Position numbers and translations under genes: made by a program. The notes under the pieces are model-generated. The model was not told where the DNA came from. It did not search any database and was given only the letters and a program-made list of their open reading frames with translations. 64,000 nucleotides of DNA from Stromatinia cepivora (lineage: Eukaryota; Ascomycota; Leotiomycetes; Helotiales; Sclerotiniaceae): NCBI GenBank assembly GCA_014898415.1, contig RCTD01000024.1:186001-250000 (forward strand). The letters are read 5' to 3'. Position 1 is the first letter of the stretch. The number at the start of each line of letters is the position of its first letter. Positions 1-13,300 of the stretch are shown piece after piece.

Positions 1-3000
1 AACTTCAAATTCCAATCCAATACCTATCTTGATATAACTATTATCGAAATTTGGAACAAATTGAAAGAGTATAGAAGGAAACTAAAAGTTGCAAACGAAA
101 GCTATCGATCAGTATATCAAGATATTGTTCTGTTTTTAGTTTTAATATATAATCTTTTAATCAATTATCAAGGAATAATGGATATATTGGATATCCAAAC
201 CAGCCTTAGTATCAATAATAAGATTAAGTATTTATAGGTTAAAGAATTTCGTTTTAAGGATGGATCAGAGTTAATGCAAATTGCGAAAGGATTTAGATAT
301 ACTTTTCAATACCAAGAATTAGATTTCGAAATTTTAAACAATATTTGTAATCTGTATCAAAGGGAAGATCATTATATACAAAACTGCCTGTATTTAATAC
401 GAATTAGCAAACTCCTTTGTAGTTATCTTCATCACTAAAAGAGAAGGGGATCATTGAATCCGAAGAAGATTTATTTCAACAAAAAAGATCAAATATATCC
501 TACTAACAATATCTCTGAATCAAACTCCGATATTAAAGATATAATGAAGGAAGATTGCAATTTGACAAAAGAAACTATTAATAAGGCTTCCCTTAACAAA
601 TGGTATGCCGATATAAACGCTTCTTTATATATATCTGACCAACCTTTATTATTTAAATCAATAGAATTTATTATCAAACGAAGGATAAAGATTAATAAAG
701 GAATAATATATTATTATCATTAAGATTTAATAAATATAATATGCAAAGATAATTTTAAGATATTACTTTCAAATGTGTTATATATATTAGGGTTAAGAAT
801 AAATTTATTGTCAGGAAAAAGGATTTACGAAATAAAATTGCAAAAGGAATTCAATTTTTTATCATATATATTTTAAGAAGGATAATAAAAAAGTTATCCA
901 TACTAGAATGTAAGATGGAATATATATGGTTTTATATATGACCAAAGGATATAAGGATACAATTCTCTATTCTAATATATATCAAAATGATTAGGAAAAA
1001 GACTTTTCTTCAGAAATAATCGATGGCATCAAAGGTATCGATAACGAATTAATATTTAAGGAGAAAAAGAGATACCTATTATAGTATCAAAGATTTAACC
1101 ATCTAGATTCAAACAAGATCAAGAATTTACATAAGGTATCCAATATAACCAAACCAATAAAGATCCCAATTGAATTAGATATTTACGAAATATATATACT
1201 CATCAAAATAATCAATCATATTCCGAAACAATTGAATCTGCATAAATCAAAGAGATTCAAATTTATACATTTCGATATTGCAGGATTATTCCTAAAATCG
1301 ATTCAAGGGAATTGTTATTTCATATTGATTATTAATAATTGTACAAAAATAAATTGGATTATATTATTTAAACAAAAAGACAATACAATTCAAATATTGA
1401 AAATTTGGAAAAAGGAAATGGAATTAATTATTAAAGAAAAGATTATTGCAATCAAGATTGATAACATATTGGAACTCTTATAAACTATTTGTGAATAATT
1501 ATCGGATATATAATCCGAAATTACAATAATTTCCTCTTTATATCAAAACAAACCTGCAGAATGGAATATAAGGATTGTAGAGGTAAATATAAAAGTAATG
1601 CTAAAAGAAGCTAGATTATTATTAGAATTTTGGGACGAAATTGTAAAATATAATACTTATATCAGGAATTGTATTAATATTGATCCTGATATAAACGGAA
1701 TAGATTAATCTTCTATAAAAGCTTTTATAGATATAGTATTAGATATAAAGATATATAAAGTTTGAGGGAGCAAATGTTATGCTTATATTAATCCCAAGAT
1801 TATTCCAAAAGGGCAGAGATACAATAAATTGCGGGATACTTCAAGAATCGATATATTCCTAAGATACTCAAAAGTTATGAACAAATATATCAAAATGTAT
1901 TCTCCAAAATTAGGTTATATATTTCAATCAAGCAAAATAATTATAAATGAATCTTATCGAAAAGGAGATTTGGATCTTAAATTAAGAAATTATAAATCAG
2001 GTTTACAAGGAATAAAGAATATAAAATCAGATCGAAAACCTTATAATAGACTAATAACAAATAAGGTACTTTTTCCATTTTCAATATCAAATATAATACC
2101 TATATCACCTTTATTCCAAATATTCTCTCCAATAGATATTATACCGAATTCAATGATTATATCAAGCATCCCAATTGTCGAATTAAGATCAGATAAATTA
2201 AATATATTAATATCAATATATAATGAAAATGAAGATGGCAATATTTAGAAAACAAATTAAAAATCTTTTTCCAAAGATACTTCAAATATCGAATCCATTA
2301 TTTCAAAGGGTCCAGCCTAAAAGTCAACTTCTGTAAATCCTGAATCTATATTAAAAGCAAAATTTAAGATTATCTTAAATTTTATTGATAAATCTATTTC
2401 AGCAGAATCAAAAAACAAAGTAAATCTATAATCATTTGAGATTGAATAAAAGAATGAAATAAATTTTAAAAATGAATCCCTAAAGTATTTAATATAAAAA
2501 TAGAAAAAAGATATAGAACAAAATCCTGAAAAAGAATAGGAAAGCAAAATTATAAAGGCATTGATTACAATATCTATATAAGCCAAAATTCAAGAAAATA
2601 TAGAATATATTATAATTATAATCCTAATTATTTATAAGATGGATCTTTATATTAAAAATAAGATTGTTTCAGATTTCATGATTTCATTAATAAATACAAA
2701 CAATATAGAAAATGTAGTATATCCGGCCGAAAAAGTTCTAGAAATCAAAATACTAAGAATTTATAAGGAAACAATATCGGATCGAGAATACACTGAAAAA
2801 TGAAAGGAAACTATCCAAAAGGAAATTATATCCTTAATTCAAAATGGTACTTGGGAAGAATATATACTCCTTAAAAGAAGTAATCTGATTTCGACAAAAT
2901 GGGTATTTATAATTAAGATCAAGGATAACAAAGTAGAACGATTCAAAGTAAAATTAGTAGTTCGAGAATTCAATTAAGTATTAAGAAAGGATTACAACGA

Positions 3001-4536
3001 AACATTTATATCAACAATAAAACTAAATATATTCAAACTATTCTTAACTATTATTATAAAGGAAAATTTGGAATACTTATATTTCGATATCAAAAACGCC
3101 TTTATTGAATTATATTTAAAGGAAGAGATCTATTTCGAACCACCCCAAAGTATCAAAGTCAAAAAGGATATATACTACGAACTCTACGAAGTCTATATAG
3201 ATTGAAGTAAGCTGGGAGGGACTGGAGTTTACTATTGAAGAAAGAGCTTTTGAGCATAGATTTTGTACAAAGTTTAATAGACCCATATCTATATACATCC
3301 AAAGACCATAATATAATATTACTAGTATATATCGACGATATTATTATTACATCGTATACATCATCACAAATTATTTGGTTCGATGAAAAGCTATCGATCC
3401 ATTTTAATATCAAAAATCTAAAGGAGATTAATAAAATCCTAAATATTAGAATCATTCACAATAGAAAAATATATACATTAATTATGAATTAAGAAGAATA
3501 TCTTGATATTATATTAATTAAATATAATATTACACATAAACAATATCAAGCCAAAAAACTGTTAATAATGGATTATACCCATCTCCGGCCAGTAACCGAT
3601 GATAATGAATTAATAAATATAAATAAATATCAACAACAAATAAAAAGTATGATTCATTTAATAATATATACCTGATCAGATATAACGTTCTTAATTAAAA
3701 GACTTTCATAATTTATAATAAAACCAATAAAACATTATACTATAGCTTTAAAGAATCTAATACAATATTTATAATCAATAATCAAATAGAAACTATAATT
3801 CGGACCAAAAGGAGTACAATTTGATATCTACAAAGAATATAATATATTTGATAATATAATAAAGATATATACAGATATAGATTGAACTAATAATAAACAT
3901 AATCAGAAAAATGTTTCAAAGGGAATTGTAATATTCTATAAAGGTTTTATATCGTAGACTAACAAGAAACAAATATTTGTAACTATCTTTAATACAGAAT
4001 CAGAATATATTGTAATAACAATGTTCATCAAACAAAAAAGATAGATTGTATAAATACTCAAAGATCTATTCAGATCAAATTACATTAGAAAGAACAGAAA
4101 TACAGTTCAAATGCTCAATAATAATCAAAACACTTTAGCTTTAACCAAGAACCCATATTTGTATAAACAATCCAAATATATAGATATCAATTATCATTTC
4201 ATTAAGAATTTGATAGAAAAGAAGAAAATCGCCATTAATTATATCAATACATACAATATAATTGCCAACAGAATAATAAAGCCTTATACAAAAATTGCTT
4301 TCAAAAGATTCAAAAAAATGTTAGGATTAATAATTTAAAAGGATCAAATAAAATATCCTCAATAAAGGAATATTAGAAATAAGACCATCATAGGATTAGA
4401 ATTGAGATTATAAGACCACAATACTATATAAACCATATTTAGGGATAATCTCAATTCTATTTCTATTAGAAATATAGATCCTTAGTTCAACCTACATAAT
4501 CAATAATACTACTACTTCCTGCACCAAAAGTTAACA
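1..4536 (+). mobile_element. Ty1/Copia retrotransposon copy 1, 5'-truncated by window edge, RIP-degraded
   Basis: This is the remains of a Copia polyprotein on the plus strand, broken by many stops of the kind RIP makes from CAA, CAG and TGG. Visible parts in order are a gag-pre-integrase stretch (about 720-1200), the integrase core (1232-1483, with FDIAGLFLKS and a following INWIILFKQKD-type segment), the reverse transcriptase motif YIDDIIIT near 3328-3351, and an RNase H tail (4111-4338) just before the 3' LTR. The order GAG-INT-RT-RH is the Copia order. Position 1 aligns with about 26264 of copy 3, so roughly 940 bp including the 5' LTR lie off-window. The element ends exactly where Gypsy RNase H coding begins at 4537, so it is inserted inside that element. 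Confidence 0.9.
4371..4536 (+). repeat. 3' LTR of Copia copy 1 (166 bp)
   Basis: It matches the LTRs of copies 2 and 3 in length and along its whole sequence. It starts TATTAGAAAT, a RIP-altered form of TGTTRGAAAT, and ends AAAAGTTAACA. The following five bases CAGAA would be the target duplication, but its left partner is off-window. Confidence 0.9.
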
Positions 4537-6470
4537 CAGAATTATAATATTATTAAAAGAAAATATAGGGGAATATTTAAAGCTTTATAAAAATGTAAAA
4601 AAGATTTTTATAATATTTATTTCCTTTTAGAAATTAATATAAATATATTTATAATTCAATTAAATAAAACAATTATAAATCTATTTAATACTTTAATTAC
4701 AAAATGAATTACTTAAATCAAACTTTTCGACTTTGATGTCAGGTATATTCCTGGAAACAAAAATATTGCTGTAAATGCCCTATCACAACGACCGCGAATT
4801 GCTTCAAATAATATTGACAAAGAATATGAAGAAAATATTAATGATTCGATTATTACAAATCTGAATTCATTACAGATAAATCCGATAATGAATATAAATA
4901 ACTTTAAAATTTTAAGATTATCTTAAATTTTGAAAGACAGAAATAAAAAGATACAAATAATCGTTTAATATATTATTATATTATAAAAATCTAAAAATGT
5001 ATTAATAAAGGATTGATAAATTTTCAAAAAGGAAATTTTCAATTTCTATATAAGGGATCGTTACTTATTCAGAATCCGGGGAGATAGATTACCTTCCGTT
5101 TATGTAATAATAGACGATGATTTAATCGAAAAAGCAAAAATTATGATTCGAGTATATAAAGAATTAGATTATAAGGATTTAAAATTATTATATATTAAAG
5201 TATACAATTATTATTGATGAAATGGGATATACAAGGATATGAAAAATTGAATGATTTCTTGCTCTATTTATCAATTCAGATTGTCCAAACAAACAAATGA
5301 ATCAATGATTGTTATTTGGGTTTTAGATATTTAGTATAAAATTAATATGGATATTACAAAAATACCTGACGATTATGGATTCAAATGCTTCGTTATTCTA
5401 CAAAAAGATCTGAATGATTGAATGGAAGTTAAAGTTTTACAGAATGTTACTTTGAAAATGATTGTTAAATTCCTTTATGAAATAGTTTATTATTATAATC
5501 TTTTTAAAGAAATTATTATAAATAAAAAACCTAAAAATAAAAACATTATATTTATTTATTACAAAAAATATGGAATCAATAAAATCAAGATATCAATTTA
5601 TCATTTATAAATTAATAAAATAATGAAAAAAGATTATTATTCTATTATGGAAATATTTTCCCGCCTATCACAAAAAGGGTGTAAATAATCTGAATAATTA
5701 GAAACAGTATTATTCGCTGATTGTATTTCAATTTATAAATCGACAAATAAAACACTATTTGAATTGATCTACAGGCAGAAAACTGTATTGCCTTTTGAAA
5801 CTATATATATAATTTAAAGGATCCTTAATTAAGAAAGTATACAAATCCAAGAAGATTTATTGATCATTAAAATATAATAATTAAAAATACTAAATGAAGA
5901 TATTGAAGAAACAATCCTTTATAAATAATATTACAGAGAAGATAGTAAACTTTGATATAATCTCAATCACAAAACATTGAATAAGAATATTCGAACTAGA
6001 GATATAATTTTATATCACAACCCCTAATCAAAAATCGATATATTTTGTAATACAAAATTTGCTTTCAAATGATATGGATTTTACAAAATGACAAAGAAAT
6101 TAGAGGATCTTTTCATATATATTTTTGAAGAAATAGATAGTATCCTGTTTAATGAAATTTATACAGATATTTGTCTTAAGAAATACATTTTACATTTAAA
6201 TCTCTTTATAAATAATAATTCTAAGGATTTATATAAATGAATAAATCAAAAAAACCGAGTTTCTAAATATTTATAATCTTTCAAATAAAAGATAATAAAT
6301 AATCAAGGATTATTCTTTATCCAATTGTAAAACGATATAAAACCAAAAGAAAGAAAGCAAATATAATAAATCGAAAAGGAATTGTTATTATAAGTTTTTG
6401 ATCATTAATTAAAAAGTTCGATTAAGGAAAGCTTTATAATCTTTAAAAAGGGAAGAGTATTTGAATCCTT
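4537..6470 (+). pseudogene. Gypsy pol remnant: RNase H end, integrase, GPY/F-like module
   Basis: The frame begins in RNase H (a QNYNIIKRKYRG-type segment) and shows FDVRYIPGNKNIAVNALSQR at about 4726-4790, the classic Gypsy 'IPGxxNxxADALSR' end. Integrase follows: a zinc-finger-like tail with an NYYWWNGIYKDMKN-type motif (stops read as Trp) near 5210-5260, then the core around DITKIPDDYG (5349-5380) and a YHLQINKIMKKDY-type segment (5597-5630). A YGFYKM segment and EEIDSILFNEIYTDICLKKY (about 6130-6185) match the usual pol C-terminus ('GPYKV ... ELDGTxxNGTYAxxRLKKY'). It is a pseudogene with many premature stops. Confidence 0.85.
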
Positions 6471-6609
6471 TTTGAAAAAACTTATTATATTATCGATCTC
6501 GCTTTTGAACAATTTGCAAACAATTTTTAAACAATATTTGAATAATTCAATATTTTCTTTTTAAAATCTATTTTTTTTTAATAATTTGATTTGAAGTTAT
6601 TAATTTTTT

Positions 6610-9600
6610 ATTTATATTTATTTTATTATTTATATAAGCTTTTATTTAAATTTTGATATAATATCTAAAAAAAAATTTAGTCAAACTATAACCTTCCATT
6701 TTATTAGTAATAATACTCCTTTTCTTATTCGATATAAAAATCATTCCTTTAATAACGAAATCGAAGTATTTGTATTTATTGAAATTTTTGAAATTAAAGA
6801 AAAATATAATGCTTTTAAATAATAATTCAATTATTCTATAAGTATTGTTAATTTTGTTAGAGATTTTGCAAATAAAGTAAAAGATTGGATTGAAAATCAA
6901 AAACTTTATAAAACAATTGATCTTTCCAAAATTAATTATTTTGTTAAAAATAATAATACAATTCAATTTATCGAATAATACTATAATAAAGTTAGAAAAA
7001 ATTTTAAAAATCTCGAAAGAATTTGGATAATTGTTTAAAGAAAAACTCTCGTTTATTTTTAATCGGAAAATATAAGTTTAAATGGTGCTTCAATAAAAAT
7101 GGATATAGTTTATTATATTTTTCATTTTAGCCCTTAAATCTTTATAAAGTTTCTGAATGGATATATAGCTGAATACTTTATACAAAAAAGAGGTAAAGGA
7201 GCCAAAAAGTATAGTCTTATAGATTTCTGTATTATATATGGATTTATTACGAAAGCTAATACGAAGAATAAAAAAGATTGGATATCTTTTTTTTATAATT
7301 TTATATAAAATCCTATCTTTAGAATTTATAGATTTACTTTTGATAATTTTGGATTTCTAAGAGAATATTATAAAAACGAAAATCCTTTTGAAGTTTAATA
7401 AGGGGATAAGTTTATCCGCGAAATGATTATTACAGAAATTACTCCGGTACTCCTTAATAATGATGATAATAAAAAGGAATCTAATATTAAGGAACGATTG
7501 AAAGTAATTATTATATTAGATATCCTTTGTATATGTCGATTTCTTTATTCCCAAGTAATTATACTAATTTCGGAATTTGCAATTGCGAATATCAATAAAT
7601 GGGAAAAGAAAGGTTATTATTTTGATCTTTCGAAAAAAGCCTTTTTTTATTTATCTATTCTGGATAAATTCGTATTTCGTTATTGTATGATTGATTATAA
7701 TGCTGAGTTTGTTTCAGACAATAATGATTTAACTTTTGATAATTTTAAAACAATTTTAAATTCTTTATAGAAGCTGAAAAGTTGCTTTTGCGATTTAGAT
7801 TATTAGTTTGAAAAGGGATGGTATTCTTTGATAGATAACGGATATATTGCTGATCAAATAGAATAGAAAGTTGTTGTATTATTAAAAGAACAAATCATTA
7901 TAGATACTTTATGTATATACTATTTATATACTCTAACAAAATTCTTCAACCTAAAGTCGAAGTATATTTCGATTAAGGAACTATAAAATAAATTAACTAT
8001 TATTACTAGGAATCGAAAGTGTATTGACGAAATGAGATTGATAGGGGTATTTTATTTTTGATTCCGTTTGTATCAATCTTTGGTTCTGAAATGATCAAAG
8101 CAAACCCTCGGCCCCAATCGATTTGGCTCAATAAGAAGCTTCTATTCCCTTAACTCTAACAAAGCTCTCAAAGATAATTTTCTTCTATTAGGATCATCAA
8201 ATGGAGAATCCTTTGAAAACCAATTTACTTTATATATCCTTTTATTTCAGTACATCTTCGAATAAAAAAATAAATTCAATTTGCGAAATATTTGTAAAGA
8301 TATTCTCACTACCTACAAATAGTATTTCTACAGAATCTTTAAAAAAGATCCACTCCCGAATTACTACTTTTCGATTATTCAATTCCTTTTAAAATATAAT
8401 CCTATTTTATAGTATACCATTATTTATACTTAGAAGGATAAAGAATTCCACCTTGTATCAATACCTTTGCCTGTATTACATTTTCCTGATTATAATAAAA
8501 AGTTTAATCTTTGTTATTTCTTCTTTAATCTTTTTTATCTAATTTTCAAAAATAAATAAGAAAAAGCTTTAAAAAGAATAATTATTATAATCGACCTTTT
8601 TAAATCAAAAAAATCGATTAAAAGCTTCTATAAAGAATATCAAATCCTTATTCCTTATAAACTGGATAATAATAATAATTTAATTTAGGAATTTCTAAAG
8701 AAGTATTCTTTCATTTGTTAATTATAGTATAATCTTGATTGAACAATAAGAAGGAAAGCTTTCCAGAAGGTTGAACAAAAGAATCAGTTTCATTGAAGGA
8801 TTCTGATCAGATCTAAATCCCGAATAATTATAATTCGATCAGATACCATTTTGAGATATATTAGTTCTCCTAAATCCTATAAATCGATTTTAATATCGAT
8901 CTCCTATCTAATTATAATTTCGAACGAAAAGAATATAAAGGATAATAATTCCTATAAAAACCTTTAGAGATTTCTTTAAAATCAGATTATTTTCTTTGAG
9001 TTAAATGAATTTAATAAAGAAGATCTTTATATCCCCTGATCCTTTTCTTTCAATATCAATTTTATCTTATAAGATTATCTTTCTATAGCTTTTTTAGAAT
9101 ATTTATTTTGGGATTCTAATATTGTAAAAGGAATAGCAAACAGATTGTTCGAAACCAATAATAATGAATTCGAGTTCTGATATAAACAATGGCGTAATCT
9201 TGTAATAACGAATTTGGCCATCCAATTTGAAGTATTCCAAAACAAAAAAAAGTAATAAAGAAATCGATCATTATTTGCAAATTATAATATACCTTTATAA
9301 AGATAAGAAATTCTTTATAATAAGGATCTTGAAGATAATGAATTCCCTGATAAAAAAAACACTAACAATTAAAAAGTTATAAATCTAATTGATAAAGAAT
9401 CCCTTATTGAGAAATTTCAATCTATATTAAAAAAATTCATTAAAAAAAAAAAAGAAATTGTAAAACAAAAATCAATTCAGAATTAATCTACAATATTATT
9501 TAATTCATCCCTAACTGAACCTTCTGAAATATAAGGTACCGCTTTAATCCTTAATATAGATTATAGACCAAATAGAGAATAAATGAATCGCCCTCCAATA

Positions 9601-9920
9601 AAAAAGTTTTTTACAAAATCTAATAATAAAAGAAAAAATCATTTTTTTAATACTGGGCAAAAACTTATAACACCAAAAATCCCTATTCATTATTCAAATC
9701 GTATTCAGAAATCATCAAAAAGTCTGATTATAAATACAAAGTCCATTACAAAGTATTCAATTAAATATCCAAAAAAGACTGGAGATGAAAAGAATAATAA
9801 GAATACTTTTTAAGAATTTGAAACTCCTATCGAATTTGATAAAGAGGCAACAAAAGCAAATTTGAATTAATAAGAATCTGAAATATACTGTTTTTTTAAG
9901 ACGATCTTAAAAATTATTTA
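6610..9920 (+). pseudogene. Extra long ORF downstream of Gypsy integrase (unknown product, RIP-broken)
   Basis: Reading the plus strand in the same phase as pol gives about 1,100 codons interrupted only by stops that RIP can create (TAA, TAG, TGA at likely Gln/Trp positions). Unbroken pieces include 7423-7770 and 9583-9813, which share this phase although 1.8 kb apart. The product would be rich in charged and aromatic residues and has a basic, Ser/Asn/Lys-rich C-terminus (9583-9813). I recognise no domain, and see no strong run of membrane segments as expected of an envelope protein. It sits between integrase and 3' LTR, a position used by envelope or accessory ORFs in some Gypsy elements. 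No gag zinc knuckle was seen. Confidence 0.6.
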
Positions 9921-10031
9921 CCGCCCTAATTTGCTGATACTCTAATTGGCTTTCCCTAATCTAATTGTTTTTTGATCTCTTTGGTTTTTATTTTTTATAG
10001 CTATCCTGAGATCAGATAGAATATATATTCC

Positions 10032-10045
10032 AGGGAAGAGAAGGG
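10032..10045 (+). promoter_or_regulatory. Polypurine tract (plus-strand primer)
   Basis: AGGGAAGAGAAGGG directly abuts the LTR start at 10046. A purine run immediately 5' of the 3' LTR is the plus-strand priming site of LTR retrotransposons, and it fixes both the LTR boundary and the plus orientation. Confidence 0.75.
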
Positions 10046-10336
10046 TATAAGAAAATTAGGATATTAAGATCTAATATATAACTAGTTCGTAATTATATAA
10101 TTATATAACTCTTTGTAATTAAATATAAGAGAAGGCTTTGCCCCCCTTTCCTTGAAAGAAATCAATTGTTTTCCATTAATCTTTTTGTACCCCATTTGTA
10201 TATAATCCAAATCATTATCTAAACCTACTAGTTTTATTATTTGAAGCTTTTACAATATAATCTGATCAATTCCAATTCCCATTTCCCTTTATAGCGTGCT
10301 ATCGGGACGCACGTATCTCGACCTACCTCTTTCACA
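10046..10336 (+). repeat. 3' LTR of the Gypsy element (291 bp)
   Basis: It is bounded by TATAAGAAAATT (RIP-altered TGTGAG...) and CTCTTTCACA, giving TGTGA/TCACA-type inverted ends. A second copy of the same sequence lies at 31080-31343. Similarity stops at these ends on both sides. This copy has 27 extra bases (around 10130-10160) relative to the other. Confidence 0.75.
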
Positions 10337-13300
10337 ATATCAATATATTTAATAAAATTAGGATTTATATTATTATTATAAATATTTTCTTGAATAATAT
10401 TAATATTTTTATTTATAAGATATAATTGCTTTTTAATAAAAGAATCAATTTCTCTGATTTCTTTAATAAAAGGATTAATTAATATTTGTATATCTCCATT
10501 ATATACTTTATCTTCATTATTTGAAAGATTAAATGGATTGAATAGTTTTAAATCGGCTTTTTTATTTCTATTATTATCCTTCAGATCTGTATTTATTTTC
10601 GAGATTAGTTCGTTTATAAATAAAAGATCTGAAGTATATTTGATAGATAAATTAAGGATTTTTTGATCTATAAAAATAAATAGGTAAATGAAGTTATTAT
10701 AATTATTCTCATTTTGAATAATTGTTTTGTTTATTTCGATATGATTTTGTATATCAAGAATTTTAGTAAATTATTTAAACTTTTTTGTAATATAAATATC
10801 GATTATTTGATTAATAAAATTTATATAATAAATAAACTCTTTATTGAATATTATATTTCGAATAATAATAATTTTATTATATTTAGATATTTATATATAA
10901 TAGATTAATATATCTAAAATATAGTTTATTAAATACTCAATATATATTAAAAAATTGATTTTGTATTATTTTCTATTAATTCCAGTTTCTTTGTTTTTAT
11001 TCAAAAAGTAAATTCGGTATTTATATTTATATATTTTGTTCTAATTAAAATGGAAATTGTTAGATATTTTCTTTACAAATAAAGAATTATTTTTGTGAAA
11101 ATAATTATGAAATTATATATCGAATACTTTGGTAAATGATTTAAAAGATTTGATTTTTAAAGAATTTATATTATATAAATAAATAGCAATTTGTATTATT
11201 TCTATTTATAATTTATTCAATAAATCTACTATAATCTATATTTTTATTTATTTTATGATTATTTCTTATTCTATATATTCTGATCTTTTATTAAATTTAT
11301 ATATATAAAATAAGAATAATTGGAATTCGATATTCTTTTATTCAATCTATTTCTCAAATAATATTATTTCTATGATTCTAATAATAGATATATTATTATT
11401 CTATTTGATCTTTACAATTATTAAATTATATTTATAATGAACCTAAATTACAAAATTTTGAATAATTACAAATACTTTATTATATATTTTGTAACAGATT
11501 AAATATAAAAAAATTTTGTTATTATATATTTCAATAGAAATCATAATATATTATTATATTCTTTATCAAAATCAAAAAGATTTCATTGGATTTTATAAAA
11601 AAGCCGAAATGATTAACGATCATTTGGAATACAAAAGGTGATTTATTTTGTATAAATATAAATATAATTAATATAATTGAAATAAATAATATCTTTTATT
11701 TTGATATTTTGTATTACAAATATTAGATATTCAAAAACTTCCTTTTCTAAATATCCAAAACATTTATATTATATTTTATTTATATTTTCTTTCGAAAGAG
11801 ATGGATTACAAAAATAATGAAATACTTTATTTATTTTTCTATTTATTATTAAATATATTATAAAAAGGTTATTTATAGGAATAAATAAAAAAGTATTCGA
11901 ATAAATGAAAAATGTTTTGTATTCTAAAAATATAATATTTTCAATATAAATGTATTGAATAATTATTATATTATTTATATAATCTCCTTTATAAAGAATA
12001 CAATTATATTCTGAGAATTATAAATCAGTTTTTTTTAATTGAATTTTTGAAATGATATTAATATGAAAATTAAGGATAAATATTATATTGTTTAAAACCA
12101 GATCATTATTAAAGTAATCTTTTCTTTTAATAATTCTTTTGATAATATAAATTTTGTATTTTAGGATTTGAAAGTTAAAGATATCTATTTTTATAAAATC
12201 ATTAGGATTGAATAATTGATATCAATAATCATTCAATAAAGAGATATCGTTTATGATATATATAATATTATAATTATCGAATAAAGTATTATTGAATAGA
12301 TAATATACTTTTACAATTGTAAAATAGATTGCTGATTAATTATATCAAATATCCAGAATAATAATATTGATTAATAATCTTAAAAAATCAACAAAACTTT
12401 TTATTTATTTCCTTTTGATCTAATTAGAATAAAATTGTTTTTATAAATATAGTTTTGTTCGATTCCTAATTTTTTGTAATTTGTTTTTATTGAATATCCT
12501 TTTGAATAACAGATTGGTTTTTTTGGTAAATACTAATTCGATGATTTTATAATTATAAATAATATAATTATAACCAAATTTGTTATTCTATTTAAATTCG
12601 ATTCTATAAAAACATTTCTAAATCTTTTTGATCCCTTAATTGTTTTTAGAATTGATACTCTTTTTATTCTTCTTAGATTTTTTATTATCTTAAAAAGAAA
12701 TAAATATAGAATATACTCCTTCTTTAATTTTTAAAGAAATAAAATCCTGAAAGATTAATTCTTCAAAAATATCTTTGAATTATGTGAATAAGAGATTAGA
12801 TAATCCGAATTGATTATTTATATCGATTTATATAATTATAATATTTACCCAAATTGAAAGTATTTTGATATTAATAATTTATAGAAAAATATTAATAACA
12901 ATTTTATCCTATATTTTAATGATTTTATAGATAAAAGTTTTAATATAGATTATAATTCAATCCTTATATTATTTATTAAAATCGATTTTATTAAATAATA
13001 TTTATATTAAAATAGATCAATATTTTTGTAGTATTATAAGTTTAATAATAATTATTATAAATACAAGTTTTTTTTTGGAATATATTAATGATCATTTCGA
13101 ATAAAAGAATTATAATATTCTGATTAAGAATAAATAATGTTATAAAATATATTTGATTAATTAATGATTTGATTTATTTATAGATATTATAGAATATTTT
13201 ATAATTCTTTATATATTCTTATTGTTAATATTGATATTCTAATTGAAAAAAGATAAATTCAGAGAAGATTTTTTAGAAAATGATTAGGAATAGAAGAATA

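Larger units (their letters stand above)
4537..10336 (+). mobile_element. Ty3/Gypsy retrotransposon, 3' two-thirds, RIP-degraded, interrupted by Copia copy 1
   Basis: The element resumes immediately after the Copia LTR, inside RNase H coding, and keeps one reading frame (phase of position 4537) through pol. It then carries a long additional ORF, a polypurine tract at 10032-10045 and a 3' LTR at 10046-10336. Everything upstream of RNase H lies beyond the Copia insertion and off the window. Stops are frequent but fit G-to-A or C-to-T changes of Trp, Gln and Arg codons. Confidence 0.85.

Noticed and set aside
6646..6966. 106-codon minus-strand ORF in the Gypsy region
   Set aside because: It is Phe/Ile/Asn-only peptide typical of AT-rich DNA, opposite the plus-strand extra ORF that fits the element's orientation.
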